A DNA stretch of 64,000 nt, from positions 1-64,000 of the forward strand of contig CAXNKG010000010.1 of the NCBI GenBank assembly GCA_964202965.1, given 5' to 3'. This DNA comes from CAXNKG01 sp964202965 (GTDB lineage Bacteria; Acidobacteriota; Vicinamibacteria; Vicinamibacterales; UBA2999). Made by a program: the position numbers and the translations under genes. The notes below the pieces were generated by a model. It ran no database searches. It was not told where the DNA came from and saw only the letters and a list, made by a program, of their open reading frames with translations. Positions 24,042 to 33,235 of the stretch are shown one piece after another (the first letter of the stretch is position 1; each line of letters begins with the position of its first letter).

Positions 24042-24722
24042 TCAGCGGAATGTTTCGAAGAGGTAGTAGTACAGCAGTTTCTGCGATTCGAAGATCCCGT
24101 CACGCAGCGTGTCCCGGGAGCGCCACCAGCTCTCGGCACGGAACCGGGCGAGCGTGGACGGATACACCCGCACGTCCATCGTCGCATCACCCAGTACCCT
24201 CCGGAACGTCAGCCGCGATCGCGCCGTATGGAACGGCGAAGTCACGATCAGCACCGACCCGATCGACCGTCCCTCCGCCCAGCGCGCAAACAGGCGCGCT
24301 TCGTCCATTGTGGACTGCACGACGTCCGGCAGGAGCACGATCGCCGGCGCAGGCACACCGATGGCTTCGAGGACGCGTTTCCGGCGCTGCTCGTTCGTCT
24401 CAACCGGAATGTCGCGTTCGAGCAGGAACTGATCGGCAGGGTCGCGGGGTTCCGTCGTGAGCACGACGAGCGGCGCGTACCCTGCCCGGTACAGGTCGGC
24501 CGCTTCAACCACGCGGTCCATGGCCGACGCCAACACGATCATGACGTCGGCGCGCTGCAGCGGGTCGGCGCGTACCATCCGGCGCCCGACGAACGTGAGC
24601 ACGGGGGTCGAGAACACGTACAGCGACGCGGCGGTGAGCGCCGCGAGCGCAAGGAGCCTGACGCTCCGCCGACGCGTGAAAAAAGTCGCGGTACTGTGGA
24701 GGGGAGTGAGGCGCTCTGCCAT
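24042..24722 (-). CDS. DUF218/ElyC/YdcF-family membrane-anchored protein
   Basis: The 226-aa protein has one N-terminal membrane segment (LLALAALTAASLYVFSTPVL) and then a DUF218 domain: ADVMIVLASAMDRVVEAADL, PLVVLTTEPRDPADQF and VLIVTSPFHTARSRLTFRR. Family members (SanA, ElyC, YdcF) act in envelope or lipid-carrier metabolism; exact chemistry is not firmly known. It resembles the C-terminal half of the fusion at 19.3-21.1 kb and probably does a related step. It starts 43 bp from a divergent gene and is followed closely by the unknown 238-aa gene. Confidence 0.85.
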   Translation of the reverse strand: MAERLTPLHSTATFFTRRRSVRLLALAALTAASLYVFSTPVLTFVGRRMVRADPLQRADVMIVLASAMDRVVEAADLYRAGYAPLVVLTTEPRDPADQFLLERDIPVETNEQRRKRVLEAIGVPAPAIVLLPDVVQSTMDEARLFARWAEGRSIGSVLIVTSPFHTARSRLTFRRVLGDATMDVRVYPSTLARFRAESWWRSRDTLRDGIFESQKLLYYYLFETFR

Positions 24723-24741
24723 GGGGACCGGCCGCTGATCC

Positions 24742-24747
24742 TATACT
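24742..24747 (+). promoter_or_regulatory. -10-like hexamer TATACT
   Basis: TATACT lies 18 nt before the ATG at 24766, in the 43-bp gap between divergent genes. No clear -35 is visible. Confidence 0.3.
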
Positions 24748-24765
24748 ACGAATCGCGCGTCGTAC

Positions 24766-25254
24766 ATGATTCGAGACTCCACGCCATCTCCGTGCCGCTG
24801 GATCGCCGCCGCCGGCTGCGCCGGCCTCCTCACGCTCGCAGTGGCGTACGCGTTCACCTGCGAGCCCGCTCCCCGCATCCGTGTCCAATGGCGTGCCGAC
24901 GTGAGCGCCCAACAACAAGCCGACCTCGAGCGCACGTACCTGCTCGTCAACGCCCGGGAACCCTTGCCAGGCGGCTCAACGGCGTACGACCTGCTTGATA
25001 CACGCGTCTCCAACATCAGGGCGCTGCTCGAGGACCCGTCGATTGTGAATACGGGGGACATCGATGGCGACACCTACACCATTCCCTTCGATGCGGAATA
25101 CGGCATCGCGTGGATGTGGGTGGCGCATCGCATTCCCGGACTGCGGGACGAACGCATCCAGGCCGTGCTCGTCGCCCTCCTGTCGGCGATGACGCTGGGC
25201 GCAATGGTCGTGGGCCGCCGGATTCGCCGGCGTCGATCGGACGCCGCGCATTGA
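24766..25254 (+). CDS. Small membrane protein of unknown function
   Basis: The 162-aa protein has an N-terminal hydrophobic helix (IAAAGCAGLLTLAVAYAF), then an about 95-residue extracytoplasmic segment with several acidic stretches (RALLEDPSIVNTGDIDGDTY). A second helix near the end (AVLVALLSAMTLGAMVVG) is followed by a strongly basic tail (RRIRRRRSD). Topology would place both ends in the cytoplasm and the middle outside. No family is recognised. Its TGA overlaps the TTG start of the methyltransferase-GT2 fusion, so the two products may work together at the membrane. Confidence 0.65.
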   Translation: MIRDSTPSPCRWIAAAGCAGLLTLAVAYAFTCEPAPRIRVQWRADVSAQQQADLERTYLLVNAREPLPGGSTAYDLLDTRVSNIRALLEDPSIVNTGDIDGDTYTIPFDAEYGIAWMWVAHRIPGLRDERIQAVLVALLSAMTLGAMVVGRRIRRRRSDAAH

Positions 25255-26570
25255 ATCTCCGCACCTACCTCTATCGCCTGCTTGCGCGATACGTGTCGTT
25301 CTTCGTTCCTGCGGACGCACGCGTGCTCGAAGTCGGTCCAAGGCATCGGCTGCTGAAGGACGCCATGCCAGGGCACGCCGTGGCGTTCCGGCCGGCCCCG
25401 GACGCCGGGTTCCGCCCTGACGAACGAGTCGACACATTCGACGCCGCCGCCGGCTTTCACGCCGACAGCATCGTCCTCAATGGGACACTCCATGCCGAGC
25501 CGGACGTCCAGGCGCATCTCGAGGAGGTCCACCGGCTGTGCGACGCGTCTACGCGGGTCGTCGTCATCTACTACAGCAGTCTCTGGAGGCCGCTGTTCCG
25601 CCTGGCCGACGCACTCGGGCTGCGACACGCACCGCGCGATGAAAACTGGATTGCGCCCTCCGATGTCGCCAACCTCCTGGCGCTGGCGCGCTTCGAGATC
25701 GTCACCAGCCAGTCGAGAGTCCTGCTCCCGATCTGGATCCCGCTGGTGAGCGACTTCGTCAACCGGTGGCTCGCGCCGCTCCCGGGACTCAGCTGGCTTG
25801 CGCTCCTCCACGTGACCGTCGCGCGGCCGCTCGCGCCGGCGTTCGACACGCCTCCGTCGGTGTCCGTCATCGTGCCGGCCCGCAATGAAGCCGGCAACAT
25901 CGAGGCCGCGGTCAGCCGGCTCCCGGCGATGGGCCCGGACGATGAAATCATTTTCGTGGAGGGCCACTCCACCGACGATACCTGGGCGGAGATCCAGCGG
26001 GTGGCGGCCGCGTTTCCCGATCGGCGCATCAGGACACTGCAGCAGTCCGGCAGGGGCAAGGGGGACGCCGTCCGCGCCGGGTTCGCCGCGGCAACCCGCG
26101 AAATCCTGATGATCCTCGATGCCGACCTGACCGTTCCGCCGGAGGAACTCCCGAAGTTCTACCAGGCGCGCGTCTCGGGCATCTGCGAATTCGTGAACGG
26201 GAGCCGACTCGTCTATCCGATGGAAGCAGGCGCGATGAACTTCGCCAACATGATCGGGAACAAGTTCTTCGCCATCGCGTTTTCGTTCCTGCTTGGCCAG
26301 TCGTTCAAGGACACGCTCTGCGGCACCAAGGTCATCGATCGCCGGTCCTACCAGCGCCTGGAGCGCGGCCGGGCGTATTTCGGTGACTTCGACCCGTTCG
26401 GCGACTTCGACCTGCTCTTCGGCGCGCAGCGGCTGGGGCTCCGCATCCGAGAGCTCCCGGTCCGCTATCGTGAACGCACGTACGGCGCCACGAATATCCA
26501 GCGATGGCGGCACGGCGTGCTGCTGTTGCGAATGACGTTGTTCGCTGCCCGCCGGGTGAAGTTCATCTAA
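25251..26570 (+). CDS. Fusion: SAM methyltransferase-like domain + GT2 glycosyltransferase
   Basis: About 439 aa from a TTG at 25251 (overlapping TTGA). Residues 1-190 resemble a small class I methyltransferase: ADARVLEVGPRHRLLKDAM for motif I and ASTRVVVIYYSSLWRPLF for a later strand. Residues about 200-439 are a DPM1/GtrB-type GT2: VSVIVPARNEAGNIEAAV, EGHSTDDTWAEI, MILDADLTVPPEELPKFY, DTLCGTKVIDRRSYQRL and GDFDPFGDFDLLFGAQRLG. It would build a polyprenyl-phosphate sugar and possibly methylate something. A longer upstream frame lies inside the small membrane protein gene and is rejected. Its end overlaps the convergent FkbM gene by 8 bp. Confidence 0.82.
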   Translation: MNLRTYLYRLLARYVSFFVPADARVLEVGPRHRLLKDAMPGHAVAFRPAPDAGFRPDERVDTFDAAAGFHADSIVLNGTLHAEPDVQAHLEEVHRLCDASTRVVVIYYSSLWRPLFRLADALGLRHAPRDENWIAPSDVANLLALARFEIVTSQSRVLLPIWIPLVSDFVNRWLAPLPGLSWLALLHVTVARPLAPAFDTPPSVSVIVPARNEAGNIEAAVSRLPAMGPDDEIIFVEGHSTDDTWAEIQRVAAAFPDRRIRTLQQSGRGKGDAVRAGFAAATREILMILDADLTVPPEELPKFYQARVSGICEFVNGSRLVYPMEAGAMNFANMIGNKFFAIAFSFLLGQSFKDTLCGTKVIDRRSYQRLERGRAYFGDFDPFGDFDLLFGAQRLGLRIRELPVRYRERTYGATNIQRWRHGVLLLRMTLFAARRVKFI

Positions 26571-27438
26571 GCGGGCGCCGAAACGCGAGAAGATCCGAGA
26601 CTCCGCTCAGCCCCTCCAGGAGGCGGCCAAGGTCGCCGCTCCGCTCCTGCTCCCCGCGCAGGAGCGCGAAGTCGGAATACGTTCCCAGAAGGCTCATCAG
26701 CCTGGCCTTCGTGTCGGGCCAGCTATACGGTTTTCGAGCCCGTACCGCGGTCACGACGGGCACGCCTGCCTCGATCAGAGTCGACGCGCCAGCCAGAGCG
26801 CGGGCTTCGGCTCCCGGTACGTCGAGCCAGAGCAGGCCGACCCGCGCGGGATCGATCTCACCCCGGGACACCATGCCGTCCAGGGTGACCGCTCTGACCG
26901 TCACGCGCCCGGATCGTCTGCCCCCGGGAAGCGAGAGATCGACTGAGTGCTCGCCGCTGCTGGCGCCAGACAGGAACAGGTCCTGCTCGCCCTCGGTGTC
27001 GCTGACGGCTGCCCCGACCACGTCCACGACTCCGCCCAGGTCGTTGGCTGCCACGTTGATCCGGAGCGTCCGGAGGTTCTCTGGAGAGGCCTCGATCGCC
27101 ACCGCTCGGGAGAATTCGTGCCGCCGGAGGGCCGTCACCATTGTCGTGCCGATGTTGGCACCGACGTCCACGAAAGTGGTGCCGGCCAGGGTGACGCCGG
27201 CTTCGCCGAGCAGGTCGACCGCCCGCTTCAGGAACTTCACGTCCTTGCTCCACCGCCCGACGAACAGCTGCCTGCCAAGGCGCCGGTCGTCCGAGCGCAT
27301 GAACAGCAGTTCGCCGCGCCGGGTCTCGATCGCCAGATACGGAGTCTCTGCCGCGGCCTCGTCGAAAAATACCTCTCGTCGCGATGGGGCGGTCTGCCCC
27401 GGAGTCGCCGAGTCACAGCCGGAATCCTTAGACGTCAT
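26563..27438 (-). CDS. FkbM-family methyltransferase
   Basis: About 291 aa from ATG at 27438; the open frame runs on to a codon at 27507 but adds only basic, unconserved residues. SAM motif I is GTTFVDVGANIGTTMVTAL, motif II region AVAIEASPENLRTLRINVAA. The FkbM signature appears as GLLWLDVPGAEARALAGAS, where LDVxGxE marks the active-site loop (here with Pro-Gly). It should O-methylate a sugar. It stands between a plus-strand fusion gene and another FkbM gene read divergently, in an 82-bp gap that holds the start of both. Confidence 0.8.
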   Translation of the reverse strand: MTSKDSGCDSATPGQTAPSRREVFFDEAAAETPYLAIETRRGELLFMRSDDRRLGRQLFVGRWSKDVKFLKRAVDLLGEAGVTLAGTTFVDVGANIGTTMVTALRRHEFSRAVAIEASPENLRTLRINVAANDLGGVVDVVGAAVSDTEGEQDLFLSGASSGEHSVDLSLPGGRRSGRVTVRAVTLDGMVSRGEIDPARVGLLWLDVPGAEARALAGASTLIEAGVPVVTAVRARKPYSWPDTKARLMSLLGTYSDFALLRGEQERSGDLGRLLEGLSGVSDLLAFRRPLR

Positions 27439-27520
27439 TCGGGCGTGTATCTTGTCACGGAAACTGCGCGCTCCCGAGCGCAGCCGTTGTCCTTTGTAAA
27501 CTAACATTCAGCGGAGACCC

Positions 27521-28501
27521 ATGTCACTGGACAAACTGTTCACGGCACTCGATCTTCCAGTGCTTGCGCGCCTGGTGTCTGAGGCCGACCTCAAGTTCGT
27601 GGACATCGGCGGTCGTGGCGACGCGTTCCCTCCTCTCCTGCCGTTCGCCCGCTTCGCCCGCTATTACGTCTTTGAACCAGAGGTGGCGGAAGCGGCTCGG
27701 CTCGAGCAGGAGTTCGCACAGAAGCACACGTGGCGCAGCGTCGTCGTCATGGCCGAGGCGGTCGGCCGTGCCCGCGGGCTGGCCAATCTGTATCTGACCG
27801 AGAACCCGGGCATGAGCTCGCTGCTCGAGCCCGATCCCGCTGTGGTACGGCGCCTGTGTGTCTGGCGCAAGTTCCGCGTGCAGTCGGTGTCGCAGGTCCC
27901 GGTCGTTCCGCTGGACGAGGCGGCAGAGCGCCACGGCTTTCTCGACGCCGCCTTCCTCAAGCTCGATACGCAGGGCACCGAACTGGATATCCTCCAGGGC
28001 GGAGCGCGGATCCTCGAATCGGCCGTCGGCATCTATACCGAAGCGGCGTTCCAGCCGCTCTACAAGGGGCAGGCCCTCTTCAGCGACCTCGACGGCTACC
28101 TCCGCAGCCAGGGATTCACGCTCTTCTCGCTCGACCGGACGATGCTCCGGCGAGCCCGGTTCAGCAAGCCGATGTTTTCCCGGCGCATGGTTGCGTGGGC
28201 CCACTGCCTGTATCTGCGCGAGCCCGAGACCCTCGCCGATGCGAAGGGGGATCCCGGCCGCAGACTCGCCGGCCTCCTGGCCAGCTCGCTCGCCTTCCAC
28301 CAGTACGATCTCGCGCTGGAAGTCACCAGGGCGTTCGAGCAGGCGCAGCTCCTTGGGACGCCGGAGGTCGAGGCGCTCAGAAGCGAGGTGAAGCGCTGCG
28401 CGGCCAGCGGAATGAGTTTCGTCCAGTCGCGGGCGCGCACGACGAGCCTCGAGGGGGATCTGCTGGGTCGCAGCTTCCGGGACAAGACGTCCACCGAATA
28501 A
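27521..28501 (+). CDS. FkbM-family methyltransferase
   Basis: The 326-aa protein carries an FkbM domain in its first 220 residues. Motif I is altered to KFVDIGGRGDAFPPLLPF, so the classic GxGxG is loose. The family loop is intact as AAFLKLDTQGTELDILQGG, with QPLYKGQALFSDLDGYL following. About 100 helical residues form a C-terminal extension. A GGAG ribosome-binding site sits 7 bp before ATG 27521. It overlaps nothing and is followed 5 bp later by the GTG of a large membrane protein. Likely O-methylation of a sugar; substrate unknown. Confidence 0.78.
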   Translation: MSLDKLFTALDLPVLARLVSEADLKFVDIGGRGDAFPPLLPFARFARYYVFEPEVAEAARLEQEFAQKHTWRSVVVMAEAVGRARGLANLYLTENPGMSSLLEPDPAVVRRLCVWRKFRVQSVSQVPVVPLDEAAERHGFLDAAFLKLDTQGTELDILQGGARILESAVGIYTEAAFQPLYKGQALFSDLDGYLRSQGFTLFSLDRTMLRRARFSKPMFSRRMVAWAHCLYLREPETLADAKGDPGRRLAGLLASSLAFHQYDLALEVTRAFEQAQLLGTPEVEALRSEVKRCAASGMSFVQSRARTTSLEGDLLGRSFRDKTSTE

Positions 28502-28506
28502 GCACC

Positions 28507-31314
28507 GTGCGTCAGGCGATCGCGACCCTTGTTCTTGCCGGAGGCATCGCAGGGGGCATCGTCTTTTTCGGCACGCGCGATCTCGAGAGCTACGAGCATG
28601 CGTTCTTTTCGTTGGACCGCGGCACCAGCGTCGCGTCGGTCCAGGTGCTCGGCCATCCCGTCTACACCTACTCCGTCGGACTCGGCGTCCGCCTGCCGCT
28701 GCAGAGCAGCTTCGGCGCCTCGCCCGTCTCGGCGGCCGCCCGCATCCTGCCCGCGCCCGTCAGTTACTGGCTGCTGATCACGTTTTCGTTCGCCTGCACC
28801 CTCCTGGTGCTTCGCCAGGCGCTCGAGCCGATCTGCGGGCGGCTCGCCACATGGATCGCGGCGGTACTCGTCTTCTGCTCCGTTCCCGTCGTCACGTACG
28901 CCGTCTACAACGACTGGCCCGATGTGACCTTCACGTACTGCGCGATGGTGGTGAGCGTCTTCGCACCACAGGCACTCCTGGCGACGCTGGCGGCGCCGCG
29001 GCCGGCGAGGGCGCGCACGATCGGCGCGCTGTCAGTCGCCGCACTGACGTGGGGGGCCGTCGCCCTCTCGCATCCCGGCTACTGGCCGCACATTGCGGCC
29101 ACACTGGTCTGTGCCGCCGGACTGGCCCTGATCCGAGCCGATCTGCTCTGGCGCGACAGACTCGTCGCCGTGGCTCTGCTGGCTGTCGTCACCATGCTCC
29201 CCGTCGCGGCACAGGTCCCGGACATCCTGCGCGAGCTCAGTATTCCTGGCGCCGAGACGTCGACCATCGGCCGTTACACCGAGCCTCCGGAAGGCGCGCT
29301 CGTCGCCGCCAACCTGTTTCCGTTCGGGACCGTGGGCTCGCGGATGCCGTTCTCGCATCTGCTCCTGGCGCTGCTGTCGCTGGTGATTGGCGTGACGAGC
29401 ATCGATCGACAGAACCGCCGCCTCTCGGTGAGCGCGGCGCTCGTGTCAATCGGGTTCGCGATTGGCGCCTCTACTCTGCCCGCCGGGTCGGCTGCGTACT
29501 CCCCGACGGGTATCTGGACCTTGCGCGATCCCGCGGCCGGCTTCGCGATCCTTGCGGCCGCGGCCGCTGTCGCCGGCTTGCGCAGCGGCGGTGTCCGCCG
29601 CCCGGCGCGGACGGTCGCGCTGGCCGCGCTGCTGATCGTGGCCCTGCAGGGCCCGGCCTTTGCCGTGCGGCTCGTCTTCACGAACGTGGGCGACCCGGAG
29701 TCAGTGGACACGCCGACGCTCTGGGACAACCAGGGGATCTGGACCCGCGACATGACGTCACCCGCGGAGCGCGTCCAGCTACGCGGCGTGCCACGGGATC
29801 CGCGTCCAAGAGGCGAGAGGCTGGCACTCTGGCCAGGCGTGCGGGAGGCCATGCGCACCGACCGCGTCCCTGCGACCGACTTTGCCGATGCCGGCTACAC
29901 ACTGGTCACCGCCTGGACCAAACAGCGGACAATGCGCGGCCTGGTCCGCCCGAACGAGCTGCTGTTCAACCAGACCGTCGAACTCTCGCCCGTCGTCCTC
30001 TGCAGCGCCGACGCGATCGCATTCCTGCAGCTGCGGTATCTCATCGCGCCGCCAGCCGCCGCCTGCGGACCCTGGACGCCCGTACCCGATGTCCGCATCG
30101 ACGAACGCTATGCGCTGTTCACGCCCGGCACCGCGGACGGGCGGGTGCGGACGCTGGCTGCGGCCCCCGCGTCCGATCAGATGCGCCTGGCGCCCGCTCT
30201 GGCTGCAGGCTCCCCGCTCCTGGGGGCGCTGGAGCCGATGAACGGAAGCGGAGTCCGGCTCGAGCCGTCGGGCGCCGAGATCCGGCTCCAGATCTCGCTC
30301 AACAACCCAGCCGCAACCGAGAACCGCGTCATCGTGCTGCCGGTGGCCTACGACGAGGCGTGGCAGGCGTCCGATGGACGCCCGGAGAACGTCGGGGGTC
30401 TACTGGCGCTGACGGACGTCCGCCAGCCTCGTGTGACCCTCCAGTGGGTGCCGGACCGCGTCGCCTGGCTGCGGGCGGGCGCAATGGCCGTGGCCCAGCT
30501 CCTGACGCTGCTCGGATTCGTCGGTCTGATCTGCGTCCGTCCTGTGCCGGCGGACGGTCCGGTCTTGCCAGCCGGCCTGTGGGGCCTTCGCACCCACGCC
30601 GCCCGGTGGCGAGCGGTGATGAGCGACGCAATCCGGCGCCCGCTCCGCCAGCCTCGCTACTGGTTCCATTTCGCCTACTCCGCCGGCGTCGTCTCGGCAC
30701 TTCCGTGGGTGACGCCCGACCCGAATCGCCTCACGGCGACGGGCGCACTGCTCCTGCCCCTCGTGGCGCTCGGAACGGCGAGGCTCACGCAGCGCGACAG
30801 TGTCCATACCGCGGTCGCCGCGGCGCTGCTCGCGCTGGCGCTTCTGTCCGTGGGAGCCCAGGGCAGCCTTTCCGCCGACGCCGTGAGCGACCCGCTGTTC
30901 TGGGGAGTCGTCAGCGCAGTCGCGCTGCTCGCGTCGCCGGCAACCCGCCGCTGGCGCATCGCCGCGCGGACGCTCGCAGCCGTTTCCGGCGCGGCGGTGA
31001 CGGTGGCCGTCCTGCTGGGAACGTCTCCCGTTGTTGAAGCGGTTCGCGGGATCGATCCGCTCGCACGTCAGTTCGGACTTCCGGCGGCGCTCAGCCTGCT
31101 CGCCCTCTGCGTTCAAGGCATCGCGCACCGGGACACCCGCCGGCGGGACACGTGGCACCTCGGCGCCGCCGCGCGCGCCGCACTGCTCACTGGCGTGCTG
31201 CTCGTTCTTGCGGGAGGCTTGCCAGCCGCCCGGATTGACGGCGTCTGGCTCGTGGTGCTCGGAGTTCTGCTCGGCCTTGCGGCGTCGACGCCGCGCGAGC
31301 GCCGTCCATCCTGA
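28507..31314 (+). CDS. Large polytopic membrane protein, GT-C-like (935 aa)
   Basis: From GTG 28507 the protein is about 935 aa. An N-terminal helix is followed by an outside loop (GTRDLESYEHAFFSLDRG), then about ten membrane helices. A long soluble middle (about 410-650) holds DNQGIWTRDMTSPAERVQL and VRIDERYALFTPG-like text. A second block of several helices occupies the C-terminal 280 residues (WVTPDPNRLTATGALLLPLV onward). The overall layout resembles GT-C mannosyl- or glucosyltransferases with an extra membrane module. The frame is open 259 codons further upstream, but that part is the shadow of the FkbM gene. It sits 5 bp after that gene. Confidence 0.65.
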   Translation: MRQAIATLVLAGGIAGGIVFFGTRDLESYEHAFFSLDRGTSVASVQVLGHPVYTYSVGLGVRLPLQSSFGASPVSAAARILPAPVSYWLLITFSFACTLLVLRQALEPICGRLATWIAAVLVFCSVPVVTYAVYNDWPDVTFTYCAMVVSVFAPQALLATLAAPRPARARTIGALSVAALTWGAVALSHPGYWPHIAATLVCAAGLALIRADLLWRDRLVAVALLAVVTMLPVAAQVPDILRELSIPGAETSTIGRYTEPPEGALVAANLFPFGTVGSRMPFSHLLLALLSLVIGVTSIDRQNRRLSVSAALVSIGFAIGASTLPAGSAAYSPTGIWTLRDPAAGFAILAAAAAVAGLRSGGVRRPARTVALAALLIVALQGPAFAVRLVFTNVGDPESVDTPTLWDNQGIWTRDMTSPAERVQLRGVPRDPRPRGERLALWPGVREAMRTDRVPATDFADAGYTLVTAWTKQRTMRGLVRPNELLFNQTVELSPVVLCSADAIAFLQLRYLIAPPAAACGPWTPVPDVRIDERYALFTPGTADGRVRTLAAAPASDQMRLAPALAAGSPLLGALEPMNGSGVRLEPSGAEIRLQISLNNPAATENRVIVLPVAYDEAWQASDGRPENVGGLLALTDVRQPRVTLQWVPDRVAWLRAGAMAVAQLLTLLGFVGLICVRPVPADGPVLPAGLWGLRTHAARWRAVMSDAIRRPLRQPRYWFHFAYSAGVVSALPWVTPDPNRLTATGALLLPLVALGTARLTQRDSVHTAVAAALLALALLSVGAQGSLSADAVSDPLFWGVVSAVALLASPATRRWRIAARTLAAVSGAAVTVAVLLGTSPVVEAVRGIDPLARQFGLPAALSLLALCVQGIAHRDTRRRDTWHLGAAARAALLTGVLLVLAGGLPAARIDGVWLVVLGVLLGLAASTPRERRPS

Positions 31315-31317
31315 CGC

Positions 31318-33147
31318 TCACCTGAAACAGGGGAGGCCGTCGGGACCGAACCGGCGGACCGGCTCCAGCGTCGTGTTCACGAAGAGCTTGCCGTCGTATC
31401 CATCGACGGCGCGGAAGTTCTCCAGCAGGTACTGGTGAATCCGCGGATACCGCGTGAAATCGGCCAGCAGCGGGTCGCTCGTCGAGAATGCGAATGGCAC
31501 GCGCTGGCGGACCAGCAGGGCCAGCGATTCGGCCTCGCGCGGGGGATCCGAACGCCAGCCAAAATGCCACAGGACATGTCCGCCTGCGAACGGCCGCTCC
31601 GTGTAGTAGTTCACGTCGAACGGCGTCGATCCCGTCACGATCAGGCGATCGCCTGGTGCGGTGCACTCGTAGAGATAGTGGAACGAGGGATTCGCGGCGG
31701 CGGGCGGCGAGGCCATCAGGCGCGTGAACGCCTCCCTCGTCCGCTCTGACAGCCGTACCGGCTCGTACATCGGGGCTTCTCTCGTCCAGACGGCAGCCCC
31801 ATAACCGGTCAGGAGCAGGACGACGACGGCCGCCAGCCGCACCGGCACGACACCGCGTGCGAGGAAACGCCCGGCGACGGCCAGGGTCAGCGGCGCGACA
31901 ACGACCAGATACGACGGCTGCCGGAAGAGCGACAGGTCGATCGCCACGAGCAGCACCCCCGCCAGCAGGAGCCCCCGGCCGTCACTGCGTTCGACCTCGC
32001 GCGCGGCATCATCCGCGCCGGCGGGCATCCGTGCGCGCCACAGCGTGAGTCCCCCGACACCCACGAACAGCAGCGGCACGGCGAGCATGACCTGCGTCAG
32101 CCATCTGAGCGCGCTGTCGGGCGCCGGGAGGCCGAGGCGGATCTCCTCGAGCCGGTCCCATTCGAATCCCTTGCCGTCATTGATGTACGGATCGAGTTCG
32201 AACAGCCGGGTGTCGAACATGTCCGGGACTTCGTACTGCAGGCGGCCCTGCTCGTCCTTTTCCGGCAACGGACGCAGCGCATATCGGGCTTCCAGCTGCC
32301 GTTGCATGGTCTCGTCCACGCGGCCGGGATTCCAGATGAACGCGACCACGCCAGGTTTCGCTGCGGGAGGCTGCGCCCGGAGGTCCCGCCACGGGTTGAC
32401 GCTCAGGAGCGTTCGATAGACGAATCCCGGCGGCGCTTCGTACATCTGCAGCCGCGCCTCGGTGTACGGGGCCAGTCCTTCAGTCGTACTGACCGCCACC
32501 GCCCAGGGACTCAGGACGAGCGCCGCGGCCAGGACCGCAGCCGCCGTGTGACGGAGCGCGATGCCGGCCCACACGCGTGGCGGCACGGCGGCGCACACCA
32601 GCAGGCCAGCGGCGATCGCCGTCTCCGCGATGTACAGCCCGTAGTCATGCCTGAAGAGAAATCCGGCGGCCCCGGCGGCCCCGAGCGCCGCGGCGCGCCA
32701 GGCGCCCGGCCGGTCGGCGTAGCGCCATGCGCACCAGAAAGCCACGGGAAACACGATCAGCTTTGTGTAGTGATACGTCGGCGTCGTGGAGAGCAGGACG
32801 AGCGTCACGACAAGCGTGGCGAATGACGCCACGATCGATCGCGACAGCCGCAGGCCGAGATGGAACGACAGGACGACGCCCGCCGTGATGAAGATCCAGT
32901 GGACGAGGAATTCCCCGATCAGCCGGTAGCCCGCGAGCCGCTGCGCCGCCATCGACAGATACGCGCCGGCCGGTGTTCCCCACTCGAAGAACTCGCGGTA
33001 CGGGTGATCGCCGGCCAGGAGCGCCATCCCTTCCGACAGCAAGTACAGGTTGGAGTCGTACAACTGCCCGCGCGCGTTCACGACCAGCACGATCGCCGTC
33101 GCCACGCCGACCACCAGCCCGTGAAGGAGACGCGCTTCCCGCCGCAT
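31318..33147 (-). CDS. GT-C-like membrane protein, two-Cys paralog family (subfamily A)
   Basis: The 609-aa protein starts inside the membrane (MRREARLLHGLVVGVATAIV), and its first outside loop has QLYDSNLYLLSEGMALLAGD and FFEWGTPAGAYL. A cytoplasmic-side motif FLFRHDYGLYIAE (166-170) is shared with four other proteins in this window. The C-terminal 115 residues form a domain with YECTAPGDRLIVTGSTPFDV (Cys495), VPFAFSTSDPLLADF and the terminal LPCFR (Cys607). The architecture suggests a GT39/ArnT-like transferase using a lipid-phosphate sugar. Paralogs: 38430, 41680, 45817, 50017. It is convergent with the 935-aa gene (3-bp gap). Confidence 0.75.
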   Translation of the reverse strand: MRREARLLHGLVVGVATAIVLVVNARGQLYDSNLYLLSEGMALLAGDHPYREFFEWGTPAGAYLSMAAQRLAGYRLIGEFLVHWIFITAGVVLSFHLGLRLSRSIVASFATLVVTLVLLSTTPTYHYTKLIVFPVAFWCAWRYADRPGAWRAAALGAAGAAGFLFRHDYGLYIAETAIAAGLLVCAAVPPRVWAGIALRHTAAAVLAAALVLSPWAVAVSTTEGLAPYTEARLQMYEAPPGFVYRTLLSVNPWRDLRAQPPAAKPGVVAFIWNPGRVDETMQRQLEARYALRPLPEKDEQGRLQYEVPDMFDTRLFELDPYINDGKGFEWDRLEEIRLGLPAPDSALRWLTQVMLAVPLLFVGVGGLTLWRARMPAGADDAAREVERSDGRGLLLAGVLLVAIDLSLFRQPSYLVVVAPLTLAVAGRFLARGVVPVRLAAVVVLLLTGYGAAVWTREAPMYEPVRLSERTREAFTRLMASPPAAANPSFHYLYECTAPGDRLIVTGSTPFDVNYYTERPFAGGHVLWHFGWRSDPPREAESLALLVRQRVPFAFSTSDPLLADFTRYPRIHQYLLENFRAVDGYDGKLFVNTTLEPVRRFGPDGLPCFR

Positions 33148-33235
33148 AGGGTCGCAGTTTATCGTGTATACCGGCTACGATGAGGGCATCCATGGGCACG
33201 CCATGCGGCCGCCCCCGTGAGCGCCGCCAGCATCG

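Noticed and set aside
25110..25250. Upstream extension of the methyltransferase-GT2 fusion
   Set aside because: It lies inside the 162-aa membrane protein gene and has no similarity; TTG 25251 with a TTGA overlap fits better.
27730..28506. Long upstream open extension of the 935-aa membrane protein
   Set aside because: It is the other-frame shadow of the FkbM gene at 27521-28501; the membrane protein begins sensibly at GTG 28507.
28851..31037. A 728-aa open frame on the plus strand
   Set aside because: Arg/Pro/Gly-rich translation with no domain, in another frame of the 935-aa gene.
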